Shown here: positions 1-7,527 of the stretch, piece by piece
How the letters are laid out: every line of letters starts with the position of its first letter
Numbering within the stretch: position 1 is the first letter of the stretch
NCBI GenBank assembly: GCA_965229765.1
Contig: CBDDJT010000004.1
Coordinates: 558,001 to 622,000, forward strand
From: ASV31 sp965229765
Lineage (GTDB): Bacteria; Pseudomonadota; Alphaproteobacteria; Rhodobacterales; Rhodobacteraceae
DNA length: 64,000 nucleotides
Reading direction: 5' to 3'
Program-made: the position numbers and the translations under genes
Notes under the pieces: generated by a model
Told to the model about the DNA's origin: nothing
The model's input: the letters and a program-made list of their open reading frames with translations, nothing else
Databases searched by the model: none

Positions 1-765
1 CCCCTCCAGGCATTCCTGCAAATAGCGCGCGGCGGAGGTCGCGTGCGCCTTGTCGGCGCCCGGCACGATCAGGCTGGGGATGTCCAGCCGCATCAGGTCC
101 TCGGCATCGGCGCCCGGCGCGGTGTCGCGGTCGAACAGGCCGTTCACCATGCCGCGCACTGTCAGCAGGTAGCGCCCAAGGTGCAGCCCCGCATAGGCCG
201 CGGCAAAGGTGTCAGAGTTGCGGATCGTGTCGCCCCACGGTCCGCCGCGCGGATCGGCGCTGAAATTCTTGTCATGCGACCGGACCAGATCCACCACCGC
301 GCCCAGCCCGTTCTCCTCGGCAAAAGCCATGTGGCGGGCGAACCGCTGATGCGCGTTGATCCGGTAATGCGCGCCGCCCACCGGCCAGTAGTGCACCATC
401 GACAGCACACGCTCCGGGTGCCGCACGGCGAAGGCCGCCACCGGGGCACAGCCCATGCAGCCCCCCATCAGGTGCGCCCTTTCGTGCCCAAGGTGATCCA
501 GCAGTCCCGCGCCCTGCGCCACGAAATGATCCCAGCCGATGCGCTCCACCCGCCCGCCAGAGCGGCCGTTCTCGCGCCGGTCGAACATGATGCAGGTGAA
601 CCGGGCCGGCAGGTGATCCAGTAGCCTGATCCGCTTGTAGACACCCAGATCCCACCATTTCGAGATCTGCGCGTCGAAGCCACCGGGCGCATACATCAAG
701 AGCGGCGGACCCTCGCCGCGCAATTCGTAATTCGTCTCGATCCCGTCGATGACCGCACTGGGCAT
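1..765 (-). CDS. Alpha/beta hydrolase with a cysteine nucleophile, partial (C-terminus beyond window)
   Basis: The frame runs open for 255 codons from the ATG at 765 to the left edge of the window. It reads as an alpha/beta-hydrolase: an oxyanion region (MYAPGGFD, residues 24-31) and a nucleophile elbow GGCMG at 101-105. The elbow places Cys103 where most family members have Ser, as in dienelactone hydrolases. The start lies 2 bp after the stop of the PanB-like gene, so it is the last visible gene of the iclR-led operon. The context suggests hydrolysis of an ester, lactone or ring-cleavage product in the same pathway; the substrate is unknown. The catalytic Asp and His cannot all be placed because the C-terminus is missing. 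Confidence 0.8.
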   Translation of the reverse strand, partial: MPSAVIDGIETNYELRGEGPPLLMYAPGGFDAQISKWWDLGVYKRIRLLDHLPARFTCIMFDRRENGRSGGRVERIGWDHFVAQGAGLLDHLGHERAHLMGGCMGCAPVAAFAVRHPERVLSMVHYWPVGGAHYRINAHQRFARHMAFAEENGLGAVVDLVRSHDKNFSADPRGGPWGDTIRNSDTFAAAYAGLHLGRYLLTVRGMVNGLFDRDTAPGADAEDLMRLDIPSLIVPGADKAHATSAARYLQECLEG

Positions 766-767
766 CG

Positions 768-1583
768 CTACCTCCCCGGCTGTCCCTTGATCTGGCGTCC
801 GTCGCGCACGTCGCCCGCGCATTCGGCCAGCGCGTCATGGATGATCCGCGCAACGTTGGCATAGCCCGAAGGCGCCTTGTCTAGCGCCCCCACGTCATAG
901 CCCACGGCGGCCTGCGCCAGCCGCACCCGCCCGTCCAGCCACGGCCCGCCGCCGAATCCGCCGATCACCGGGATCGACACCGCCTCGACCACCATGGGCC
1001 CGATCACCGGCCCGGAATTGGTGAAGTCCAGCAGCACCGCGCCCGCCGCTTCCAACTCGCGCGCCTCGGCGACCAGCCGTTCGGCCATGCCCGGCGCGGC
1101 CTCTGTCGCGCCCGCCTGGTTCTCATAGGGAATGCCCGTGGCCAGCGCCGTCTGCGGCGTCAGCCCGAACTGCGCCCAGACCGGCACGCCGGCGCGGGTC
1201 AGCGCGCTGACCGCCTCGGGGTAGTCCGCCGCGCCGTCCAGCTTTATCATGTCGACGCCCGCCTCCTTGACGAAGCGGATCGCGGCGCGCACGGCGGCGT
1301 CGGTCCCTTCCTGCAACGGGCCATAGGGGAAATCCGCACTGACCAGCGCATTCCCGACCCCCCGGCGCACCGCCTTCGTCACCACGATCATCTCGTCCAT
1401 CGTGACTTCCAGCGGGTTCTCGTGCCCCCAAAGGTTCTTTCCCACCGTGTCGCCCACCGACACGATGTCCACGCCCACCCGGTCGGCGATGGCGGCCATG
1501 TGGTAATCCCACGCGACGACACCAAAGATCTTTTCGCCCCGCCGCTTGCGGTCGTGCAGCGCGGGGATGGTCACGCGGGTCAT
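768..1583 (-). CDS. PanB-like (ketopantoate hydroxymethyltransferase family) lyase, probably catabolic
   Basis: This 271-residue TIM-barrel protein aligns by eye with 3-methyl-2-oxobutanoate hydroxymethyltransferase: VGDTVG (Asp45), TMDEM, ADFPYG (Asp84), IKLDGA (Asp116) and GLTPQ. The two metal-binding aspartates are kept. The third ligand, normally Glu in KLEGG, is Asp116, and the general-base Glu of the LECVP motif is replaced in VLLDFTN (Asp186). It overlaps the upstream decarboxylase-like gene by 4 bp and is embedded in an aromatic-catabolic operon. A carbon-carbon lyase or aldolase role in the pathway is therefore more likely than pantothenate synthesis. The family is clear; the reaction is inferred. 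Confidence 0.82.
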   Translation of the reverse strand: MTRVTIPALHDRKRRGEKIFGVVAWDYHMAAIADRVGVDIVSVGDTVGKNLWGHENPLEVTMDEMIVVTKAVRRGVGNALVSADFPYGPLQEGTDAAVRAAIRFVKEAGVDMIKLDGAADYPEAVSALTRAGVPVWAQFGLTPQTALATGIPYENQAGATEAAPGMAERLVAEARELEAAGAVLLDFTNSGPVIGPMVVEAVSIPVIGGFGGGPWLDGRVRLAQAAVGYDVGALDKAPSGYANVARIIHDALAECAGDVRDGRQIKGQPGR

Positions 1584-2566
1584 ATCACGAACTCCTCGTA
1601 GGTTTCGGGCGCGAACATTTCGTCCACCGACACGCGGCGCGGGCTCAGCCCCTGTTCGTTGTGATAGCGCAGGAACACCTCCAGCACGTGCCGGTTCGGC
1701 CCCACGCCATAGGGCCAGAAATCATCGCCCATCAGGTCCAGCGTCTCTTCGACATGCGCGTTGAACCAGGGCAGCATTCCTTTCAGCGCGGCTGTCTCGC
1801 GCAGGCCCTCGTAGCAAAGCCGCTGCGCCTCGCGGAACGCCTGGAACAGGTTCATCGCGATCCAGCGGTTCGCCTCGTAGACCTCGCGGCGGATGGCGAT
1901 CACATGCATGATCGGAAAGATGCCGGTGTCGCGCCAATAGGCGCGCTCGACCTCGACATAATCGGGAAACAGCCGCTTGACCCGCACGCCGTCATAGGTG
2001 GACGGCTTGCGCGCGGTGTGAAACGCGTCGATCCGTCCCTCGGCCAGCATCTGCGCCAGCGTGTCCTCTGGCCCGATCCGCTCCACCCGGAAATTGGGCG
2101 GCAGGTTCAGCGCGATCTTCTCGTCCCGGTTCGGGGTCTCTTCGCCCCCGGTGACATAGATCGGCCCGTCCACCGGCACGCCGTAGTGATCCGAAAGGAT
2201 GCCCCGGATCCAGACCGGCGCCGTCATCTGGTATTCCGGGCAGCCGAACCGCTTGCCGATCAGGTCCCTGGGCGTCTCGATGCCCGCGTCGGCGTTCACG
2301 TAGATGCAGGAATGGCGAAAAAAGCGCGACGGAAACACCGGGATCGCGACAAAGGGCCGGTCCGGCTTGCACAGCGACACCACGTAGGACGACATCGACA
2401 TTTCCGAGACGTCGAACTCGCGGTTCCGCGCCATGCGAAAGAAGGTTTCCTCGACGATCATGTTCAGGAACCGCAGGTCGATGCCCTGCGGCCTGACCCG
2501 CCCGTCGATCAGCGGCTGGACCCGGTCATAGTCCCAGCAGCCCAGCGTCAGATCCAGTGCCGTCAT
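1580..2566 (-). CDS. 4,5-dihydroxyphthalate decarboxylase family protein (copy 1)
   Basis: This 328-residue protein lacks a signal peptide and has the periplasmic-binding-protein type II fold signature of the Pht5 (4,5-dihydroxyphthalate decarboxylase) family. Landmarks are NREFDVSEMS near residue 48, RLFPDYVE, PIMHVIAIRR and a C-terminal GVGPNR. It is paralogous to the gene at 14332-15321, sharing NREFD-SEMS, RLFPD, PIMH and the E-LNLP block. It follows the reductase gene by 24 bp and overlaps the PanB-like gene by 4 bp. The absence of a leader argues for a cytoplasmic enzyme rather than a transporter binding protein. The expected role is decarboxylation of a dihydroxylated aromatic acid made by the Rieske oxygenase; the exact substrate is not known. 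Confidence 0.8.
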   Translation of the reverse strand: MTALDLTLGCWDYDRVQPLIDGRVRPQGIDLRFLNMIVEETFFRMARNREFDVSEMSMSSYVVSLCKPDRPFVAIPVFPSRFFRHSCIYVNADAGIETPRDLIGKRFGCPEYQMTAPVWIRGILSDHYGVPVDGPIYVTGGEETPNRDEKIALNLPPNFRVERIGPEDTLAQMLAEGRIDAFHTARKPSTYDGVRVKRLFPDYVEVERAYWRDTGIFPIMHVIAIRREVYEANRWIAMNLFQAFREAQRLCYEGLRETAALKGMLPWFNAHVEETLDLMGDDFWPYGVGPNRHVLEVFLRYHNEQGLSPRRVSVDEMFAPETYEEFVI

Positions 2567-2590
2567 CGCCCCTCCCCGGACCCCGCGCGG

Positions 2591-3586
2591 TCAGTAGAAC
2601 TCGTCGAAATGCAGCCGGTCCATCGGTACCCCGGCCGCGTGTGCCATCTTCTGCACCGCCGCCGCCATCACCGCGGGGCCTGCAAAGTAGATCTCGCAAT
2701 CGGCCAGCCGGTCGCCCAGCGCGGCCGCCGCCACGTCATGCACGAACCCGGTCGGCCCGGACCAGCCCGCGCCCGCCTCCGGGTCCGACAGGGCGGCGGT
2801 GAACTGCACCGCGCCCGCCGTGTCCGGGCCCAGCACTTCGGCGCCGCAAAGATCGCCCGTCTCGCGCCCGCCATAGAACAGGTGAATCGCGCGGTCCCCG
2901 GCCATCCCGGCCGCCACCGCGCCGCGTGCGATCGACACCATCGGCGACAGCCCCGATCCGCCCGCCAGCAGAACGATGTCCCGCCCGACCTCGGGCCGCA
3001 GGAAGGCGGTGCCATAGGGCCCGTCCATACCCACCGTCGCCCCCGGTTCCGCCCCGAAGAGCCAGCCGGTGGCCGCCCCGCCCGGCGCGCGCTTTATCAT
3101 GAAACGCCATGTGCCATCGCCGGCAAGGTTCGACATGGAATAGGCCCGCGCTCCCTCGATTCCCTCGATCTCCAGCAGCGCGTATTGCCCCGGCCGAAAA
3201 TCCGCATCGCCCCCGACCTCGAAGGTGAACTCGCTGATGTCGCGCGTCACCGGCGCCACCGACACCAGCGTTGCCGTGCGCCGCGCGGGCGTCACGGGCG
3301 GCACATAGCCGTCCATCGTCCGGAACTTCACCCGGCAATCGCCCGACGGCACCGCCTGGCAGCCTAGCCAGCGGTTGCGCTGGGCGTCGCGTTCCGACCA
3401 TGCGGGCGCATCGTCGCGCAGGTGCCGCACCTCACCTTCGACCAGGTCGAACCGGCAATTCCCGCAAGACCCGGTGTTGCAGGAATATGGCATTCCTATT
3501 CCCGCCCGCAGCGCCGCGCGCAGGATCGTGTCGTCGTCGCCGCACTCGAAGCTGGCGCCGCCGCGCTCGTTCTCTATCCGTGCCAT
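2591..3586 (-). CDS. Ferredoxin-flavin reductase component of a ring-hydroxylating oxygenase
   Basis: Electron-transfer partner for a Rieske oxygenase, 331 residues. The N-terminus is a plant-type [2Fe-2S] ferredoxin with Cys36, Cys41, Cys44 and Cys76 (CNTGSCGNC). A ferredoxin-NADP reductase module follows, with the flavin motif RAYSMSN, the pyridine-nucleotide motif GGSGLSPM and the C-terminal DEFY. Domain order Fd-FAD-NAD matches class IB-type and methane-monooxygenase-type reductases rather than the FMN-NAD-Fd order of classical phthalate dioxygenase reductase. It starts 9 bp after iclR. Its natural partner is the oxygenase at 7528-8814, which lies in the divergent operon, so both are probably induced together. 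Confidence 0.9.
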   Translation of the reverse strand: MARIENERGGASFECGDDDTILRAALRAGIGMPYSCNTGSCGNCRFDLVEGEVRHLRDDAPAWSERDAQRNRWLGCQAVPSGDCRVKFRTMDGYVPPVTPARRTATLVSVAPVTRDISEFTFEVGGDADFRPGQYALLEIEGIEGARAYSMSNLAGDGTWRFMIKRAPGGAATGWLFGAEPGATVGMDGPYGTAFLRPEVGRDIVLLAGGSGLSPMVSIARGAVAAGMAGDRAIHLFYGGRETGDLCGAEVLGPDTAGAVQFTAALSDPEAGAGWSGPTGFVHDVAAAALGDRLADCEIYFAGPAVMAAAVQKMAHAAGVPMDRLHFDEFY

Positions 3587-3595
3587 CCTGCCTCG

Positions 3596-4429
3596 CTAGA
3601 CGTAAATCGGCTGCCGCTGGACATAGCCCATGCGCTGCGAGATCTCGCTCGCGATGTCCTTGACCACGGGCGCCAGCTTTGGGATCTGGCTTTTCTTCAG
3701 ACGCACTCTTGGCCCTGCCACGCCGACGGCCGCCACGATTCGTCCCTCGGCATTGTAGATCGGTGCCGCGACACAGCGCGTGCCCTCGTCGCATTCCTCG
3801 TCCTCGAAGGCATAGCCCTGCCGCCGCACCCGCCGCACCCGCGCCACGAACTCGTCCTCGCTGGTGGTCGTGGCCGGCGTCCGCACCGGACGGTCATAGG
3901 TCAGGAACTTCTCGAACTGCGCCCCCCGCAGCCCAGAGACAAGGCAAAGCCCCTCGGCCGTGCAGAAGGCAGGGCGCAACTGGCCCGTGGCCGACCGCAG
4001 GCGCAGCGTCTGCGGCCCCTCGAAATCGTGCAGGAACACCACGCGCTCACGCTCCAGCACGGCCAGCCGCACGTTTTCCTGCGTCTTCTCGCGCAGCACG
4101 TTCAACAGGTGTTTCGACTCGCTCGTGACGTCCAGCCGCGACCGCACCAGCGACCCCAGCGAAAACAGCCCGACACCAAGGCTGTAGCGTCCGGTCTCTG
4201 GATTTTGCTGCAACAGTCCCTCGTCCAGCAAGGCGCCGGCCAGCCTGTGAACGGTGCTTTTCGCCACGCTCAGCCGCTTGGCAAGCTCGCTGATGCCCAG
4301 CTCGTGGTCCTCGGCAGTAAAGGTTTTCAGCAGGTGAATCGCTGTCGTCACCGAAGACAGCCGCGCGGTCTTGCGCCGCGGATTGCGGTTGATCTCGGTC
4401 CTCGCGGGCTTCGGGCTATGGTCGGCCAT
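3596..4429 (-). CDS. IclR-family transcriptional regulator
   Basis: A 277-residue IclR-type regulator from the ATG at 4429. The N-terminal winged helix (LGISELAKRLSVAKSTVHRL, about residues 45-64) is followed by the effector domain (FLHDFEG, EGTRCVAAPIYNAEGRIVAAVGVAGP). An open frame extends to a TTG at 4495 inside the preceding gene, but 4429 gives the usual N-terminal length. It is the first gene of the reductase/decarboxylase/PanB-like/hydrolase operon. A three-half-site operator at 4440-4465 lies just upstream of its start, and the same operator recurs at three other promoters in the island. It therefore probably controls itself and the whole pathway. The inducer is unknown. Confidence 0.93.
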   Translation of the reverse strand: MADHSPKPARTEINRNPRRKTARLSSVTTAIHLLKTFTAEDHELGISELAKRLSVAKSTVHRLAGALLDEGLLQQNPETGRYSLGVGLFSLGSLVRSRLDVTSESKHLLNVLREKTQENVRLAVLERERVVFLHDFEGPQTLRLRSATGQLRPAFCTAEGLCLVSGLRGAQFEKFLTYDRPVRTPATTTSEDEFVARVRRVRRQGYAFEDEECDEGTRCVAAPIYNAEGRIVAAVGVAGPRVRLKKSQIPKLAPVVKDIASEISQRMGYVQRQPIYV

Positions 4430-4439
4430 CGTTACGCTC

Positions 4440-4465
4440 GTTCCACTTTGAAGAACATCGTTCCA
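4440..4465. promoter_or_regulatory. Predicted IclR operator O1 (iclR promoter)
   Basis: On the + strand: GTTCC (4440-4444), seven bases, AGAAC (4452-4456), ATC, GTTCC (4460-4464), A. The first and last half-sites are direct repeats exactly 20 bp apart and the middle one is inverted. Identical spacing occurs at 6234, 13166 and 14153. It lies 11-36 bp upstream of the iclR start, a position that fits autorepression. Binding by the encoded IclR protein is inferred. Confidence 0.65.
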
Positions 4466-4491
4466 TTCATGCTGCGGCCCCCGGCCCCCTG

Positions 4492-6228
4492 TCAACCGTC
4501 CGACCCGTGGTCGTGGGAATGGTCGTGGTCGTGATGGTGACCGTGGTCGTGATGGTGGTGATGCCCGTCGCCATGATGATGGTGCCCATGCCCATGCGAA
4601 TGGCCTTGCGGCACGAACTGAATCCGCTCCTGCCGCCTCGGCCCGCGCGGATCCTCTGAAAACAGCAGCGATTTCACCGTCACCGGCACCGTGAAGGATG
4701 GCAGGCGGATCTTTCCAAGGTCGATATAGTCGAAATCCCGCAGCGAAATGCCGTCCAGCACCAGCAGGTCGTTCACCAGCCCCAGCTCCTCGCGGAAGAT
4801 CCCGCCAAGCGTCTGCGCGATGTCCCCGTCGATCATGACGTAAAGCCCCGCGCCGCCTGCCAGCCGCCCGCGCAGCGCGGTCACGATCCCCTCGGCCAGC
4901 GTGCGGATGCGCCCGTACTCCGGCGCACCGGCAAACTCGAAGGCCAGAACCACCTCCTGCGTCTCGGGCGACAGGTCGAACGCCTCGTAATGGTCTAGGA
5001 TCGCCGCCGCGATCTTGTCCGCGCCGGGTTCTTCCAGCAGGGCGATCGCGGGCTTCAACACCTGCATGTTGCGCCGTGGCAGGCTGCGCCCCGGCGACGT
5101 CACCGTACTGGTCTGCCCCGAAAGCTGCACCGAGTATTCCGAGGCCCCCAGCGCGGTGGCCCGGATCGCGGAGCCCCCAGGCACCAGCGGCGCGCCGAAA
5201 TCACCCGCATCGGCATGGGCCCGCAGGATCGGCCCCAGATGATAGCCCAGGTCGCCGAAATCCTGCGTTTCCTGCCCCGTCACATAGGCGCCCACGCCGC
5301 CGGAAAAGACGACGCCCGAGACGCCCGCGAAATCCTCGGGCACGTCGGTCAGGAAAAGGTCGGCCACGTCGCGCGCCAGCGGCCGCTCCGTCACCGCCCG
5401 CAGGATAAGCGAGGCGACATGCGCCGCGATCCGTCCCATCTGGTCCGCGCTGACCGCATCGCCCACCGCCAGATGCAGCCCGACCGCTTCGGCGAAATGC
5501 CGCCCCGTGGGTTCGATCCGGCTGACGCGCCCGTCCTCGGCGGCGACCAGCCGCCCGCCCGCGTGCAGCGCGGCGGTCCAGATCACCTCGCCCCGGTCGC
5601 ACAGCGCCAGCTTGGTCGTCCCGCCGCCGATGTCGATGTTCAGGATGCGCCCCTGCCGCGCGTGGCTTTCCCGCGCCGCGCCCGACCCGAAGGCGGCCAG
5701 CATCGCCTCCATGTGGTTGCCTGCCGTTGCGGTCAGGAAATCGCCGCCCTTCTCGGCGACGATTCCCGCGATGGCCTGCGCATTCTCTCGCCGCAGCGCC
5801 TCTCCGGTCAGGATGACGACGCCCGTGTCGATGTCGCCCGGCCGCACCTCGGCGCCGGCATAGGCCTCGTCGATGATCTGTCCCAGCGCGCCGGCGTCGA
5901 TCTGGGTCTCGCCGGTAAAGGGCGTAAAGCGGATCGGCGATTCGTAGGCGGTCTTGCGGTCCACGATGACATAGCGCGACGCGTGGCTGTCGGCCTTGCG
6001 CTGAAGGTGGATCGTCGAAAAGATCACCTGCGTCCCCGAAGACCCGATGTCGATGCCCACCGAGGTCAGCGCCACATTGTCGCGCAGCCAGATCGGGTTT
6101 TCCTCCAGCGGGCCGGGGTCGATGTCATCGTGATCGTGGTCGGCATCGGGCCCATGTTCGTGCGCGAAGAAATCGCCGAACATGTGGTCATCGACCGTGT
6201 GCGGTTTCGGGGGTTTCTCGTCAGCCAA
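4492..6228 (-). CDS. EutA-like ASKHA-fold protein with His-rich tail
   Basis: This 578-residue protein resembles EutA, the reactivating factor for B12-dependent ethanolamine ammonia-lyase. It has an ASKHA phosphate-binding loop (GIDIGSSGTQ, near 58), a second one (NIDIGGGTTK, near 195), and FSGGVGAYV. The N-terminus has HEHGPDADHDHDD, and the last 36 or so residues are mostly His, Asp and Gly. No eutB or eutC gene is in the window. The start is a TTG at 6228 with the Shine-Dalgarno GAGGA seven bases before it, and that site overlaps operator O2. With the NicO permease and the His-tailed protein across the divergent promoter, a role in metal or cofactor loading of an enzyme of this pathway is inferred. 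Confidence 0.8.
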   Translation of the reverse strand: MADEKPPKPHTVDDHMFGDFFAHEHGPDADHDHDDIDPGPLEENPIWLRDNVALTSVGIDIGSSGTQVIFSTIHLQRKADSHASRYVIVDRKTAYESPIRFTPFTGETQIDAGALGQIIDEAYAGAEVRPGDIDTGVVILTGEALRRENAQAIAGIVAEKGGDFLTATAGNHMEAMLAAFGSGAARESHARQGRILNIDIGGGTTKLALCDRGEVIWTAALHAGGRLVAAEDGRVSRIEPTGRHFAEAVGLHLAVGDAVSADQMGRIAAHVASLILRAVTERPLARDVADLFLTDVPEDFAGVSGVVFSGGVGAYVTGQETQDFGDLGYHLGPILRAHADAGDFGAPLVPGGSAIRATALGASEYSVQLSGQTSTVTSPGRSLPRRNMQVLKPAIALLEEPGADKIAAAILDHYEAFDLSPETQEVVLAFEFAGAPEYGRIRTLAEGIVTALRGRLAGGAGLYVMIDGDIAQTLGGIFREELGLVNDLLVLDGISLRDFDYIDLGKIRLPSFTVPVTVKSLLFSEDPRGPRRQERIQFVPQGHSHGHGHHHHGDGHHHHHDHGHHHDHDHSHDHGSDG

Positions 6229-6233
6229 TGACC

Positions 6234-6259
6234 GTTCCTCTATGCGGACCGCCGGTCCA
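6234..6259. promoter_or_regulatory. Predicted IclR operator O2 (divergent eutA-like / cupin-Rieske promoter)
   Basis: GTTCC (6234-6238), seven bases, GGACC (6246-6250), GCC, GGTCC (6254-6258), A. The right part is a perfect 5-3-5 palindrome. The site abuts the -35 hexamer of the rightward promoter, as expected for an IclR-type activator, and its left half-site overlaps the Shine-Dalgarno of the leftward eutA-like gene. One regulator could thus act in both directions. Confidence 0.68.
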
Positions 6260-6288
6260 TTGACGGAATGGTAACCGGGCCGTATCCT
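6260..6288 (+). promoter_or_regulatory. Sigma-70-type promoter of the cupin-Rieske operon
   Basis: TTGACG (6260-6265), a 17-bp spacer, and TATCCT (6283-6288), directly downstream of operator O2. The leader would be about 50 nt before the ATG at 6345, which has a strong GGGAGG Shine-Dalgarno. Confidence 0.6.
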
Positions 6289-6344
6289 TCGCGCAATGGC
6301 AGAAGGGCGGCCACGGCGGCCCGCACGCCGACGGGAGGAATACC

Positions 6345-7472
6345 ATGAACACTCGGGCCGTCGTCTCGGACAAACTCGCCGCCAAGTTCAAGACTGAAAA
6401 GGAAACCCCCTATACCCGCTTCATCGCGGCAGAGGGGCTGGACATTCAGAACGGAAACTACGTGCCCTCGCTGCACGAGATAGAGCTGAAGCCATGGGCG
6501 CGGCGCGGGGGAAACGCGGTCTTCCTGAACCATGACGCCTCGCGCACCACCAATGACTGCTACGTCATGGAAATCCCCGCAGGCGGCAAGCTGGCGCCGC
6601 ACCGCCAGCTGTTCGAGGAAACGGTTCTGGTGCTGTCGGGGCGGGGCTCTACCGTCGTCTGGGACGATTCCGGCGCAAAGGTCAGTTTCGAATGGGGCCC
6701 GGGGTCGATCTTCGGCATCCCGCTGAACGCCCATCACCAGCACTTCAACGGGCAGGGCGACAAGCCGGCGCGCTATGTCGCCGTCACCAACATGCCGCCG
6801 ATCTTCAACGTGTTCGAGGATCCCTCGTTCATCTACGGCACCAGCCATGACTTCCGGGGCCGCTTCAACGGCGAACCCGACTATTTCGCCGAATCGGGTG
6901 AACAGAAGGGCCTGCTGCTGGAAACCAATTTCGTGCATGACGCCGTCAACCTGCCCCTGATCGAGGCGGGCGAACGTGGCGCGGGCGGCGGGCACATCCG
7001 CTTCCAGCTGGCGAAATCCTCGCTCAACAGCCATATCAGCCAGTTCCCGGTCGGCACCTACAAGAAATGCCACCGCCACGGCCCCGGCGCGCATGTCATC
7101 ATCCTGTCGGGCGACGGCTATTCGCTGATGTGGCCCGAAGGCGCGGAGCCCCGCCGGTATGACTGGACGCCGGGCGCGATGATCGTGCCGCCCAACATGT
7201 GGTGGCACCAGCATTTCAACACAGGCACGACGCCTGCGCGCTACCTTGCGTTCAAGTACGAAGGCGTGGCGATCCGCAACGAACAGGGCGTGCCAAAGGC
7301 GTGGATATCCACGCGCATCGGCGGCGACCAGATCGACTATGCCGACGAAAGCGAAGAGGTCCGGTCGATGTTCCGGGATTCGCTTGCCTCCAACGGGCTG
7401 ACATCCATGATGGATCCGGCCTACGAGGCAGAGCGCCCGGACCTGCCCCCGAAACCGGGACAGGCCGCCTGA
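6345..7472 (+). CDS. Bicupin protein (gentisate-dioxygenase-like fold)
   Basis: This 375-residue protein has two cupin domains. The first (about 70-150) has His86, Glu91/92 and an HHQH cluster at 130-133. The second (about 230-310) has HRH at 243-245, His250 and HQH at 288-290, an apparently complete metal site. The layout recalls gentisate 1,2-dioxygenase-like bicupins, but the sequence does not identify a substrate. It is the first gene of the rightward operon and lies 55 bp before the Rieske oxygenase. It may be a ring-cleaving dioxygenase acting after ring hydroxylation. Since Ni/Co-type transport genes follow, the metal might not be iron; that is speculation. Confidence 0.8.
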   Translation: MNTRAVVSDKLAAKFKTEKETPYTRFIAAEGLDIQNGNYVPSLHEIELKPWARRGGNAVFLNHDASRTTNDCYVMEIPAGGKLAPHRQLFEETVLVLSGRGSTVVWDDSGAKVSFEWGPGSIFGIPLNAHHQHFNGQGDKPARYVAVTNMPPIFNVFEDPSFIYGTSHDFRGRFNGEPDYFAESGEQKGLLLETNFVHDAVNLPLIEAGERGAGGGHIRFQLAKSSLNSHISQFPVGTYKKCHRHGPGAHVIILSGDGYSLMWPEGAEPRRYDWTPGAMIVPPNMWWHQHFNTGTTPARYLAFKYEGVAIRNEQGVPKAWISTRIGGDQIDYADESEEVRSMFRDSLASNGLTSMMDPAYEAERPDLPPKPGQAA

Positions 7473-7527
7473 GGGCACTTCACCGGGCGGTCTCCCGCCC
7501 GGTGCCATGGAAGGGAGGACGCAAGCC

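Noticed and set aside
1661..3367. 568-residue plus-strand open frame opposite the decarboxylase and reductase genes
   Set aside because: It lies antisense to two well-supported genes. Its composition is Arg-, His- and Pro-rich as expected for an opposite-strand shadow in GC-rich DNA, and it has no recognisable domain.
4495..4620. His-codon-rich repetitive DNA considered as a tandem repeat or CRISPR-like array
   Set aside because: The periodicity comes from CAC/CAT codons of the EutA-like His tail. There are no conserved repeat-spacer units.
4492..6228. Assignment as ethanolamine utilisation
   Set aside because: No eutB, eutC, eutD, eutE or microcompartment genes are present, and the neighbours are oxygenase and metal-transport genes.
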